Shown: positions 36,051-48,112 of the stretch, in pieces
Layout: the number at the start of each line of letters is the position of its first letter
How positions within the stretch are numbered: the stretch's first letter is position 1
Origin: Stercorarius parasiticus
Taxonomy: Eukaryota > Chordata > Aves > Charadriiformes > Stercorariidae
NCBI GenBank assembly: GCA_013396915.1
Contig: VWZL01000108.1
Span: forward strand, 171,036 to 235,035
Length of the DNA: 64,000 bases
Direction of reading: 5' to 3'
Notes under the pieces: model-generated
Databases searched by the model: none
What the model saw: the letters and a program-made list of their open reading frames with translations, nothing else
What the model was told of the DNA's origin: nothing
Position numbers and translations under genes: made by a program

Positions 36051-39000
36051 ACAAAAAAATCCCCAAAACAAACAAACAAAAACCCCACATATTTGACTTA
36101 TAAATTAAATACTGAACAGCTACAAGTGGATAATGCACCAAAAGAAAAAAAAAAAGCCACGTTAAAAAGGCTGCTAATTGAATTCTGGTAATGCTGCAAG
36201 CTAGTGCAGCTTGAGACAGAGGAAAAACACCTGCTAGTACATCCACAAACGTAAAAAAAGAATACCTTTCCTGTGGCACGTGTCACTCATGTTATTTCTA
36301 TGTTAGTGCCCACTGTTTCTATTGGAAACAGTTATTTTTATTTCATATTCTAAAAATATATGTTAATGTCACTGAGTTAACAATAAACATTTTTGTTTCC
36401 CAGCCATAAAATTAACCTACTAAATCACAATTGCTCTCTGGTTCTGCATGTGAAGTCAGGAGCGTTAAAACAGTGCTGCAAAAGTCACTCATTAAACACT
36501 GGGAAACAGATAAAGGAGGAGTGAGGTATTTGTACCCAGTAACTTCAGGGGCTGCAAGATGCCTAGGAGGACTTATAGGGCTGCCTGGATGGTCAGAAAA
36601 AAAAATAACCCTCCATAGAAAGCAACTTGGTGTCCCTGAAATAGTTCCTGTTGCTCATCTCCCTCCATGGGCTGCAGAAGTTCCAGGGAAAATGGCCTCC
36701 AACTTCCAGTACCTAAATTAAGAGCCAAACTAAGACAGAGAGAGGATCCTTCAGAATAGCATGATGCCAGAAGACATGTCTGATCACCTGCAAGAAAGAC
36801 AACCAAACAAGGACAAAATGGAGGGTCCTTCTTTTAAGGGTTTCCAAGCTATGATACTCCTGGGACCAGGCAATGCTCATGGTCTCAGAAGTTTCGGGAG
36901 CTCTTTGTATAACATACAGAGAGCGAAGTATTATTTGCAATAATACATCTTACCATGGGTTAAAACAATGCATCTGATCAGTGTATGACAACATTTAAGC
37001 ATATGGGAAATTATGGCAGAATTCAACTGCCACAACTTCAACAGAATTAGAGGCTCATAAAATCTTTAGCTCTTTCAAAAGACACAATAAGACAGCTGAC
37101 GACCTGAAGTGATCAGGACCTTGTAGAAACCTTATTTATCAGGCAGTGCCTGCAATTGTCCAATATGGAATTGATATGCCACCCACATTTCAGTGCTGGT
37201 TGTTTCTTACTGATTAGAGGCAGCTAATAAAAAATATTTGACATCAGAGCTTTTTGTGTGGGGTCCCCACACAAAATTTGAGCCTCAGTGTCCACCACTG
37301 TCTCCTGCTAGACTTGCTCAGGGGAACTCTTAAAGAACACCCGATGAAATACTGCCTCACTCAAACCTTGCTGAGCTGATAATGAAGAAGAAACTGCACC
37401 AGAAGGTGACATCATCAAATTTCTTGAGAGTTATTAAACTTAACTTGGCCTGTCATTAGCTTCTAGAACATTTCCAGGTCTTTATTGCTGTTGTAGACTT
37501 GGTGAAATTCATACGAGTCAGAAATTTAAAGTAATTACTGTTTTACACATTGAGAAGTTAAAAGCTGACCCTGACTAGAAGAGTGCTTTTACACAGCTGG
37601 AGTCTTCTGAGCTGTTAAAGATCAGCATTACAGAAATGATAAGAAAACAAGCCCTCGTTCATAATTTCCCACTAGTTTTATAGAAATCAATAACAACTTC
37701 TATTTCAATCACTCAAAAAGCTACACTCTCAAGGGCGTGTGAAGTCATATAGATTATCATTCAGAAATACATTCTTTTCTCTGTAAACAACAATTCGCTC
37801 GTAATAGCTTTGTACAATCTAGTAAGGATCAAACCTAATATGAAAAACTGACAGTACCATAACTTACCCAGAAATGTACAGAACTGACTTTTTTCTATTC
37901 TAGCCATAATCTTCAACCTTCAGTCCCTGCAGATGAAAGGGGTGGAGGGCACCATGGGGAATTGGCTTGTGAACTACTTCCCTTCCAAGATGACTGTGAA
38001 AAACAAGCATCTGAGATATAGAGCAGCACATGTACTTGACATTTCTGAAGGGTCTGCCAGTGCTATAGAAAAGTTTTAGGGATCTATGGTGAAGAAGGGT
38101 TGCAAACTTCCGCATTTGAGCTTTTGCAAACCCTTTACTTCTTCCCAATATTTTATCTACTTTTAAAGTTACAGAAAAAAAACCCTAACTTTAAAATACG
38201 TGTGCCAAACTGTCTACATAACTGAGAAATTAAATTACAAAATTAATAACGCTTTGTTGGAATGACTACGAGCGTGCAGGTTTTTGATCTACTGACAATC
38301 TCAAGTCTCATGAAAGCTGATGATGCTTAAACATTCCTCTTTGAAGCTAAGCTGAGTGGAAGGAGCAATTAAATATTTCTTCATGTATTTTATGCACCTG
38401 CAAGTACTGGAAGCAACTACTGAAGACCACGAAAAACAGTAAACGCAAGTTAAGCCTTGTGGGTTGAGGGGTCTCCTAGATGCTGGCAAAAACCACAGAA
38501 ATAAATCGTTAAAGCTTTGTGTGGGTACAAGAGAGGCAAAAAAGCTAGAAAAAATAAAAGCAGCAAAAGCAAAATGTCCACTATGCAGACTTGCTTGAAC
38601 TTCTGCACAAGAAAATCACTACTTCTGTGTTCACTGCAAAAGGACTTTACATCAAACAGCTGTCTGACACTGACAACCAAATTTTTCTCCTGATAGAATG
38701 GGGCAAAGGTCCCTGAATATCAGCTAACTGATTGGGCCAAAATAAGCTGCACCAGGCTTAAGGACAGCATAAGGACACTCACCCCCTTTGGAGCCTGCTA
38801 TTATAACAGTGAACAACTTATGCCAAGATAAGGACACAAATATTTGGTCCTAACATAACCATCAGGACCGACTTTTTCCTTACAGCTGTGCACAGGAGAA
38901 GCTGTGTTCAGCCAAAAAAAATGTCCATTTCATGTCTGTTTACCATCTATACTGATGGGGAATCTGCCTGATCGTAAAGCTTAGTAGTGATGTTTGATTG

Positions 39001-42000
39001 TAAGACTCGCGAGTATATCTGTGTCAGATGTTAACCTCCATCTTGTCTTCTTTTTATGATGATTTCTATCTCCACATGGAACTAAAGCTGAGATATAGTA
39101 AAAGAAAAAAAGGCTTGCACCAAACAGAAGAATATTTTTGCGCAATTTTTATACTTTGGGTCTGAGCAATCAATATGGAACATCTTCAGCAAAAAGACGG
39201 CTAACAAACTAGGAGAACCAGTTTCACATTTCAATGCTCTGGGAAGAGGCTGCATTATAACTAAACAAGGGGCATTTTGATGGGGAATTTCATTGCCTGT
39301 AAACCTGAAGAGACAGCAACTTATAAATGCAATTATAGCTTAAAAAGGGAAAAAAAAAAAAGGCTCTCGCTAGCCCTTTTAGAAAGTCTAGCCCTATATG
39401 TTAGCAACATCTCTTTCTAATTTATCATCAGCCATGAGAAAGAAGATGCTGGTTGTCTACCCCTGAAAGAGCTGTCTGGCGTGGGAATGGAGAATGGGGA
39501 AAGGTTCCTGGAATTGCTAGAGGAGCTCTGCCTCAGCCCAAAGACTGTATACAAACCGTGATGGAAATTTGACAACAAAAACACTTGCAGTTTAGAGGCT
39601 TCCTGCCTAGAACATAGTCCCTCTTGTGCTGGCTAAAGCAGAGAGTCATTGATTTTTAAAATTTTTCCAAAATGTGTTCGCTTACTGCCACTATCCCAAA
39701 GAAACAGGTGGTAAACAAGATTTCCCCACAGGATTTCAGCTTTGGGAAAGGCTTAGGCTTCTTAGGGAATCCTAGAGCAATGGCACCAGTCTAGGCAGCT
39801 CACGACGGCAGTGCTGTGAGGCACTGCTTCCATGAAAGAAAACCAAATAAAGAGCCCGAGAGCTCAAAACACTCCCAAGAGACCAAGAAAACCGGCAGTG
39901 CGGCAACCTGCTGCAACCAAAAGCTTGAAAGCAGATCGGCTGAACAGCAGCCAGACAGACGTCTGATGACTATTCAGTAAGGGGAATATTATGAAGGCCT
40001 TCACACAGCATCTCGAGCTAATCCATCTGTACAGGAAAACATGTGCAGAAGCACACATTCTCCTATGGTTTGAGAGACACTTTTGAAGCAAGTTGGCCCT
40101 CTGAATAAGTCATACCTCAATAACATCTATTTCTAGGATTGCACAAAGAGGTAGAAAACCCTTCTAAATATTTGTGGGCTGTCCTTTAGTTACAAAAGCA
40201 CCTCATCCTATGAGGATTCAAAGGAGAGAACTGACATAGTTTTGACTGCATCTGTTTGCCTAATTTAGGAATAAGACAAAAATTTTAACATGCAAAAAAA
40301 ATCATCCATTACTCAGGTGGTTATAAATATGCATTACAAACCTTTTCCTTTCAAGAATTTTGGATTCAAACAACACACAGCATCAAACCACTGTTTAGAG
40401 AGGAAAAAGGAAGTAAAAATAACCACACAGGCTTGCTGGAGGGAAAGAAAGGCTAAATTCTCACTTACACAGAAGTCCCTTCATACAACTCTGGAAGGAT
40501 AAAGAGGCTTTCAAGCAGATGTAAATTACACTCAAGCTGCCTTTAAGGCCCCATTTGCACTGTCAGACTAGTTTAAAGGTACTTTGATGCCAATTAGAGT
40601 CCACCCTGAATTGTTTACATGGCACTGGTGCTGAGCTGAGAGTGCAGTTGATAGTTAGGAGTGGAAGTATTCAGACTCTAGTGCCAAACTTTTCCTGCAA
40701 GACCGTTTAACTCAGATTTACAAAAGAAAGGGATGACCATAAAGAAAAAGGGCTTCCTCTGTAAATGGTCTAAAAACCCAAAGAACAGTTGCAGATAAAC
40801 TAAGTACCATCTGGTAGACATCTTCACTTTTTTTCTTTCCTTTTCTCTTCCACCATTTTTATTTTCAAGCCAACACAGGAACAATTAATGTCATTCTCAG
40901 GAGCGATGTGACGGAGGAAAATGTCTCTGATCAAGCAAGAACACAAGGCAGGGAAGACTTTGGCTGACTAATGCAGCCACTTTATCAATAGAGTGGCATT
41001 ACTTTGGCAGGAAGAGAACTCTAGGTAAAATAATTAAGCAATTATTTATTTTGTATTTAAAAATAAAAAGGCCACATTGTTTCCCCCCTTTCCTGACTTT
41101 ACAATCACAGGCACCCCTACCACACTCCCTTCAGTTTTTTGCCACTGCAAGGCTGGCTGCAGTGCCTTTGCCTGGCAATACCTACGTAACTCTTCCTCAA
41201 CAAGCTAGGGCCTCACAGTAGGACTAAATAATCTGAAAGTCAGTTCAAGCATTTATTTGCTGGCCAGAGTCTTCAGTGGATGGAGCGAATTGTTTTCTTG
41301 TTTTGCTTTAGCAAGTTGCCACTCTTATCTGACCATGAGCAGCCTCCATCACAAACAAAAACCAGGAGCAAAGTAGGTTGCAAGGTTACCCAGGGCTTCT
41401 GCTTGAAAATAGGTGCCCTGATTTACACAACACATTCTTTACTCCTCCTTCCTCCAGAGGGGTAAAGGGATAATGGCAATGGCCATCTGGAAAGAACCAT
41501 TCCCCAGTTTTCCTCTATTACTCGTTCAGATGTCCACATCTGCCAGACCTCTTCACCCCAGCTGCCTACTGACCCCTCAGCCTGCTTAGATGCAATGAGA
41601 GGTGGGGTGTAGGCACCTTTTAAAGGTTTTGGGCAGAGAGGACCTCCCTCAGCCGCACAGATGTGGTTTTACAGAATGCCTTCTCTTGCTTTGGGTACCA
41701 CGGTTCTGCATTGATACCAGCCTCTGCTGAGCTGAGAAGTAAATGAACAAACTCAGAGCAGATCCCCAAGGAACTGTTGGCTCAGCTGGCCAGAGACATA
41801 CTTTCAAAACACTATCGAGGAGGGCTTTCTTCCCAAAGTAGCTAATTAATCAAAATAAATACCTGCAGTCAGGAGCCCCCTCACTGTACTCTCTTTGATT
41901 TGTTCAGAGAAAGCATTCCAAGACATCTCAATTTGTTGCTAGGTGAAGGGGTGCAACATCACCCTGAAGAATATAGCTTCTCAGCTGGAGCTGCATGAAA

Positions 42001-45000
42001 CCATCACTCTCTCTTTTGAAGGAATCCGGCGTACAAAGCAGAGGTGCCTTTTTTTTTTTTATAAATTCTACCAGCACTGAGACATTTGGGTTCATCTGTA
42101 GTTCCCTGCTCGTCCTTCTATTCAGGATGGCAGGATGCTGAAAAAAACTCTTGAGGAGAACGTCCCTTTGCAGACTATGCTGACCCAGACTAGTGAGCGG
42201 TGGCTCCAGAAAGAAGAAAAGAGGCTGGAGAATGAAGTCCATGTTCCCACAGGCCACCAAGGACAAGAGGAAATCCCACATATTGGAAGTCCCAGGAAGT
42301 GTTCTCAGCTCTTGTGCCCTTTTCTGGGGATCCTACAGCCATCTTCCTCTTTGCATGGGTTCAAACCTCCTCTCTTTAATGGAGCAGACAGCACTGGAGC
42401 AAATACCATAATGCACAGCACATTTTGCCTACAAGGCGGAAGAAGATACTGCACAGCAAAGCATTTTGCTGTACAGCTGCTGTACTGCAAAGCAAGAGCT
42501 GCCACTGCCTTCCACGCACATTTTCCTTGTAATTCATACAGCAGCTCTCTCCATCTAGACGGATATCTAGAAACAGAATTACACCTTCCTGCCCCAAGCT
42601 TCCAGTTTGAACCTGGGCTAAGCAATCCTTGTGGAAAACTATTCTAATAGACGCTAATTTGAAGGTCAGCATTCAAACCCGCTTCACTTCTCATGCACTC
42701 CTGGCTCTGCAAAAATCCCTCCCAAGGACAGGATATCCAGACTGGACAACTCTAAATATTGTCATGGAACCACCATCTGCCAGAATGTGAAAGATCTTTG
42801 AGTGTTGCCATTCATCTTTCCAAGCAGAAATATCACCCTTCATCTTCACCCTTTGTATCATATCATGACTTTGTAATAACCCACTGTCTCCAAAATTTCT
42901 CTTTTGAATATATTTGCCTCTTGTCTTTATTTCTCAGTTGTCCCCTGTTCCCTCATGAATTTGGAATCTATTGCAGTAAAAAAAAAGTAAACAAACAACA
43001 ACTGAGTTTAATCACAGAAAAGCTTGCTAGAAATTATGCTAATGCAGCAAGAAAAGCATGTCTGCTAGAAGCAAACGAGGCATAAAGCCCAGTTTCATGG
43101 GTTTATAGAGAAACAAGAAGAGCAAGAGACCAGAGACATAAATATTTGGAACGTCCTGTCATCAGATCAGAATGCAACTCAGATGCATAACGACTAAGCA
43201 CTGGGGTTGACTGCTACTTAAGAGGCATTAATATAGCCACTTAAAACTTTGAGTAGTTCCATCAACGGCAAGGTTCCTCTGTTTTAAGTTAGGCAAACAA
43301 GTATTGAGCTGCATCAGCTCCAAGTTGCCATTGGATAAATAACATGCCAATGTCCACACACTACTCAAGAGTTTGCTGGTATTATTTTTTCCCCAGAAGA
43401 CTGAAATGGAAATGGAACTCATTGTACTCTTTTAAGAGCATTTCCCCGGTTGTTGCTCAGGTGATTATGAAGTTCAGCCAACTCAGTTACACAGGGTAAC
43501 CAAAGCTTGGTAACGATAACCCAGATGAAGCTAGACCAAAGGTAATATAAAATATAAGAATATTATTCAATGCATTAGCATAGAAAAATTTGTAGCCATA
43601 TTTCTGCAGGCCAGCTGTGAATAAGAGTGGGTAGGACATGATCAAGCATAGATACCATGTACAGTGCAGTATTGAAAGGTGCTGGATGAAGGAAGGGTTT
43701 GGTAAACCTCAACGTTTCACCCCATGATAATCAAGAAATGACTACGTACTGGCCAGGCAATGCATTAGAAGCCTGCATTCCCATCACAGAACCATACCTG
43801 ATATGATTTTTTTCAATAGCCTCCAACAGCTTCACACCGCCTGAGCATAAGACCAGGATTTTTATAGAGTGAAAATACAGCAGGTGGTACCATTCACTAA
43901 CAGGGGGGACTCCCTGTCCCCTCCCTCATGACATCCACCAGGTTTTCTGTGGCCCTGCCATTTGCCCGTTGTTGATTCTCAGCTAGTCCCAGCACCCAAA
44001 GAAAGACCATTGTCCTCCAAGGCTGCAAGACATGTTACTGCATCAGGGCCCACCTGACTGAACAGGTAGCCCTTCCATTTCATTCTTCACAGCCATCACC
44101 CTAATCCCCCGTCTAAACTACTACGCTTTGGTATTTACTTAGCTTGTTCCATTTTGTCACTCAAGAGGATTTGTGGGTTAGGGTTTTTTCTGCTCTATTT
44201 GTGATTTTTTTTTTTTTTATTAAAAAAAATAGAGAGAGAAAAGGAAAGAAGAAGATGGATTTCACTCTTTAGTTACATATTTTCTAACTACCTCTACCAA
44301 GAACAAAGACACTAATCTTCTAAAAATTTTAAGAGGTTTGTTTTTTTCTTTTGAAGTTTGGGATTTTCTAGCAGTAGTGTTTCCCTTTCTGTGCCAATTA
44401 AAATAGCTCTGTTTTGTAACTGATAAAGGTGCCTTTAACTCGTGTCCACAACAAGGAGCATTGTGTGCTGTTACAATTGTTCAGTAGATGCCCAGTCCCA
44501 GACAGATGGTGCTTTATCCTCACCCTCTCTTCAAGATAGCATAATGCATTGTCTTGTCAGGGATTAATGGAAGTGCCACTCACACTAGATGCTAATTCTG
44601 GTAGCAACTCTGTTGCTACCAGATAGATGTTACAGCTACTGCTTGCAACTAATGCTTGGAGTGGGCAATCCACACTGAGGAGCAGGAGGACATTCAGAAA
44701 TCAAAGCAAGGAGCACAATACAAGAACCTATGCAGAATGCAACCTCATGGTCAAGGGGAAAGAGACATTTGGAAAGGGAGATAAGGATGATGGAAAGAAA
44801 GAAACACGAAGCAGAAGAAAAAATGAGGACTGAAGATTAAAGAAGATAAAACAAAGATCAGGAACCCAATGGGAAGTTAAAACAAAAGATCCAACACAAA
44901 TAAGAAAAGCACCATTTCTCAGTAATGGCCAAGACACCATGTCACCAGAAAATCAGCACTAGAAAGGTGCCCCATAACAGGGAAGAGTAGCTGAAACACA

Positions 45001-46239
45001 GGACATAGTGCAATGCCAGTGAGGGTACGTTATTCTACAATTGGATCTCGCCCCATTCTGCACCCCAAAGCATTAGTGCCTTATGAAACTACACATAAAT
45101 GTTTAACGTCTTGAATAGGCACACAGTTGAGTACTGATTATTAATGAAAATAAGAGTGTCAAAACTGACTCCTGGATACCTATTTCAAGAAAAAATACCA
45201 GGAGAGGTCTGCATAAACACCATAAAAGACAATTTGGAGATAAGTTTTCAGATCTGCCCTGGATCCTCTCTTTTTTGTTTAGATAAGAGATTTCAGATCT
45301 AAGACTAATTTTAGATGCTTCCACGTATGCATAAAGTGGGCTGAGAAACACCTAGGCTCAAAACAGCTTGTGCTACAGCACTTCTGTCATGTTTTCTTTC
45401 TAGTACTGTGGTCACTTACCATGGTCTGTATGTGGCATAGTGGGAGAGAGGAAATCCAAGTATTGGACCTCTCTTTCTGAGAAGTCAGTGGGGCACGTGA
45501 AATCTTTTGTGTTTGAGAAAAGCTCCTACATATTTACATGGATGAAAAATCTAGTTAGATACTCCACACAAAAATTCTAACTAGCACTATCATGTCACTA
45601 ATCGGTCAAGGGAACATAGGCCTTTCACTCTGCATTTCAGCAGAGGCTTCTTATGGGAGAAAGGGAAGTAGAGGAAGGAAGAAGCTATTCAGAGATGTTT
45701 ATCAAACCTGAAAAGGCAGACCCAGACCCAGCAAAAGATAGTAGATGGCAAACAGAAAGATTTTGTGAAAAACTAGAATCGTATAAAAACAGTGGAAAGA
45801 AGGAAAGCATTACGACAGCAGGAAATACTAAAATCTAAAGATACACAAGGAAATACATTTACACTGTCTGTTGTTCCATTTATAGATAAAAAGGAACAAT
45901 AGAATAAATGCAAGGGAAATAAAAAGAGTAGTCTATCACTAGCAAGCTTATGCACTGACAAGCAGCTTAAGTCCAGGTCTTGAGGTCTTGAAATAGTATA
46001 TTAGACCATAAAGTTTTCAAATTTCTTCTGAGGGCTGGAAAAATGGGGTATACTGTTAACTTCTCACAAGTCTCCAGTACTTTATATTAAGAAGCTGTGG
46101 TCATGGGAAAAATCAGACAAACTGTTAAACAAGAAAACTGCCTCTGGTTCACAAAGTCAATAGGCTGTAAATCACGGGAACCTGATAGGGTACACCAGCA
46201 AATTCAAACCGTATACTTCTACCATTCTCGTGCCCTTAT

Positions 46240-46320
46240 TTGTCGGGATCCACTGCTATAGGACACTAGGCATGGACTAGATGGGCTAGATGTATATTTG
46301 GTGTGACATGTTTGTCCATT
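46240..46320 (+). repeat. Short CR1-like 3' end fragment
   Basis: The sequence ggacactaggcatggactag, atgggctagatgtatatttg, gtgtgacatg follows the 3' UTR of old CR1 families (GGATACTGGGCTAGATGGACC...TTGGTCTGACC). Short and diverged. Confidence 0.45.
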
Positions 46321-47093
46321 TTTGTGGCTTGCTTTATAACTTTCTTTACTAAGAAATGACATGTCAAGGAGATGGAAGAGAATTTATTAATGCCAACATG
46401 TTTGACAGCCACTATACTGGACAAAAAAGATATTGGCTGGAGCCAAGGACAATGTAGGTTGATACCTAACTCGTCACTCCGCACTCCAAATGCACATACT
46501 TCAGCAACATACTTCCAGGCTCAGAGCTCCTTACATCTCTAATTGCAATAGTCCTTACTATTCCCCATCTGGATCCTTCTTGAATAATACTTATTGTATT
46601 GTCCAGAAATTTTGCTGATTGTGTAACTGCATACAAATTAAATGCTAGAAGAAAACAGATTATTTTTTTTTCTTTTTTGGTCCAAAATTATATTCTAGAT
46701 TCAGAGCTACATGATGAACTTTCCCTCTCAGCTAGTCTAATCTTTTTTTTTTCCTTTTCTTGTGCAACTCTGCCAGTGCAATTACCACCTCACTTGCAGT
46801 ATGCTTCTGAATTTCAACACCAATGTAACCATACTTTTAATGTACTCTAGAGGATACTTACACCACCTAGCTCTAAGCACCGAAGTAGGTCATAGTTATT
46901 AACCAGACAGTTACTGCAAAGTCCCTCTTTAGTCCATAGGCAAAGATCAGATCCTTGAGTCTCCTTCAGAGCAAGTATATTACCATAACCTGCAACTCTT
47001 GCTACTCAAGCCATGAGATTTTTATATGTAGAAGCTCCTAGTGGCACTAAATTCCACACCATGCTACCAAACTGATTTTAGTGTTTACCCAAG

Positions 47094-47685
47094 TGTCCTG
47101 GTTTGGGGTAAAGCAGAGCCAACTTTCTGTTCAGTGAGAGGCTCTTGTTTACACTTGCTGCTGTGGCAACCAGTGTCAGCTGACTCAGCTTTTTACCCTG
47201 TGGAAGGGTTACCCCTGTGGGCAGGTCAGGTGACCCCAACTGACCAATCGGATGTTCCATCCTATCTGCCATGCTCAGTATGAAAGGCGCGGGATCAAAG
47301 GGATCAGGTTGGCTCCTCTCTAAGGGCCCTTCTCTGGTGGGCTCTTCTTCAGTGGACTGCTTCTTCAATGACTGATGTCTGATGAGGACCCTGTCAGCTC
47401 ATCTGCTTCCAGTTCCCATTTGTCACTGAGTCCAGTCTGGAACTTTCACAGTGCCTGCCAGTGACATCTCCCTGGGAGGCTGATACAGTTTTGTGTATAT
47501 TTGTCTATATTGTATCTATTTCATGATATCCTTTTTTATGTTATTATTAATTTTTCATTACAGTAGTTTAGTTTTTTTCCTAAACTCACAAATCTCTTTA
47601 TCTCTCTTCTTCTTCTCCTTAGAGTAAGAGGTGGGGGAGACCATCTGTTGTCTTGTCATTGGCCAACCCATCTCAAACCACGACA
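47094..47685 (+). mobile_element. Solo LTR, ERVL-like, copy B (592 bp)
   Basis: Begins TGTCCTGGTTTG and ends CAAACCACGACA, near-perfect inverted termini. It is flanked by ccaag (47089-47093) and cctag (47686-47690), a 5-bp target duplication with one mismatch. The TATA position reads TATGAAA rather than TATAAAA. The 3' half matches the LTR at 3267-3980, but the 5' half is shorter and different. No internal retroviral sequence is adjacent. It sits in a DGKI intron in the orientation opposite to the gene. Confidence 0.88.
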
Positions 47686-48086
47686 CCTAGTTAACTTGGG
47701 TTCAAGCCTTTAAACACAATCTGCTACAAAGGTGCTGTGCTGTAAGAGTCATAAAAAATCAGCTCATCTTCACGAATACCATATATCACCCATTAAGCCC
47801 ACACAGAATTTTTCATAGGTGAAGCCCTATGCAGTTCTGTGAATAAATTGCAAATGCTTGCAATAGTTCAGTTTGCTGTAACAAGATTCATTTTACAAAT
47901 AACTCAAGACAGACTTAACTTCTGTCAGTCCAAACTAAATGAACAAGCACTTGATGTCTAGGGGTAAACAAAGTTTGAGCATTATCAGTGTCATTTTTCT
48001 CCACCACAACTGCGTTAAACACAGCTTACAGCTAGTCTTTGGTCGCATTTTTAACATGCTATTAGTATCTATAAAACACATCTTAC

Positions 48087-48112
48087 CTTGATCTTCTGAA
48101 GAGACCGGTGAC
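48087..48112 (-). CDS. DGKI: DGKI exon, 26-nt microexon (start of ankyrin-repeat tail)
   Basis: Read on the minus strand, an acceptor ending ttattccag is followed by 26 coding bases and the donor gtaaga. The first base completes a codon begun in the previous exon. The next eight codons read SPVSSEDQ, and the final G joins CA of the next exon to make Ala. From memory, human DGKI has SPVSSEDHA at the same place just before its ankyrin repeats, which supports the call despite the short length. The exon is not a multiple of three, so skipping it would shift the frame and remove the ankyrin repeats and PDZ ligand. The preceding exon should end in two bases of a split codon. I found no convincing canonical upstream exon in the window, so it is probably beyond 64000. 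Confidence 0.88.

Larger units (their letters stand above)
32774..48086 (-). other. DGKI: DGKI intron (15.3 kb)
   Basis: Donor gtaaga, acceptor cttttgcag. It holds the poly(A)-tailed insertion at 35832-36015, a fragment of an old palindromic repeat near 34855-34905, a short CR1-like 3' fragment near 46240-46320 and the solo LTR at 47094-47685. The remaining sequence shows no exon with phase-compatible splice sites; the ORF at 42135-42647 (170 codons, plus) has no recognisable domain. Confidence 0.9.

Noticed and set aside
38700..38900. A stretch with repeated aaggacagcataaggacact and aagataaggacacaaa motifs, considered as a retroelement piece.
   Set aside because: No termini, target duplication or recognised family could be seen.
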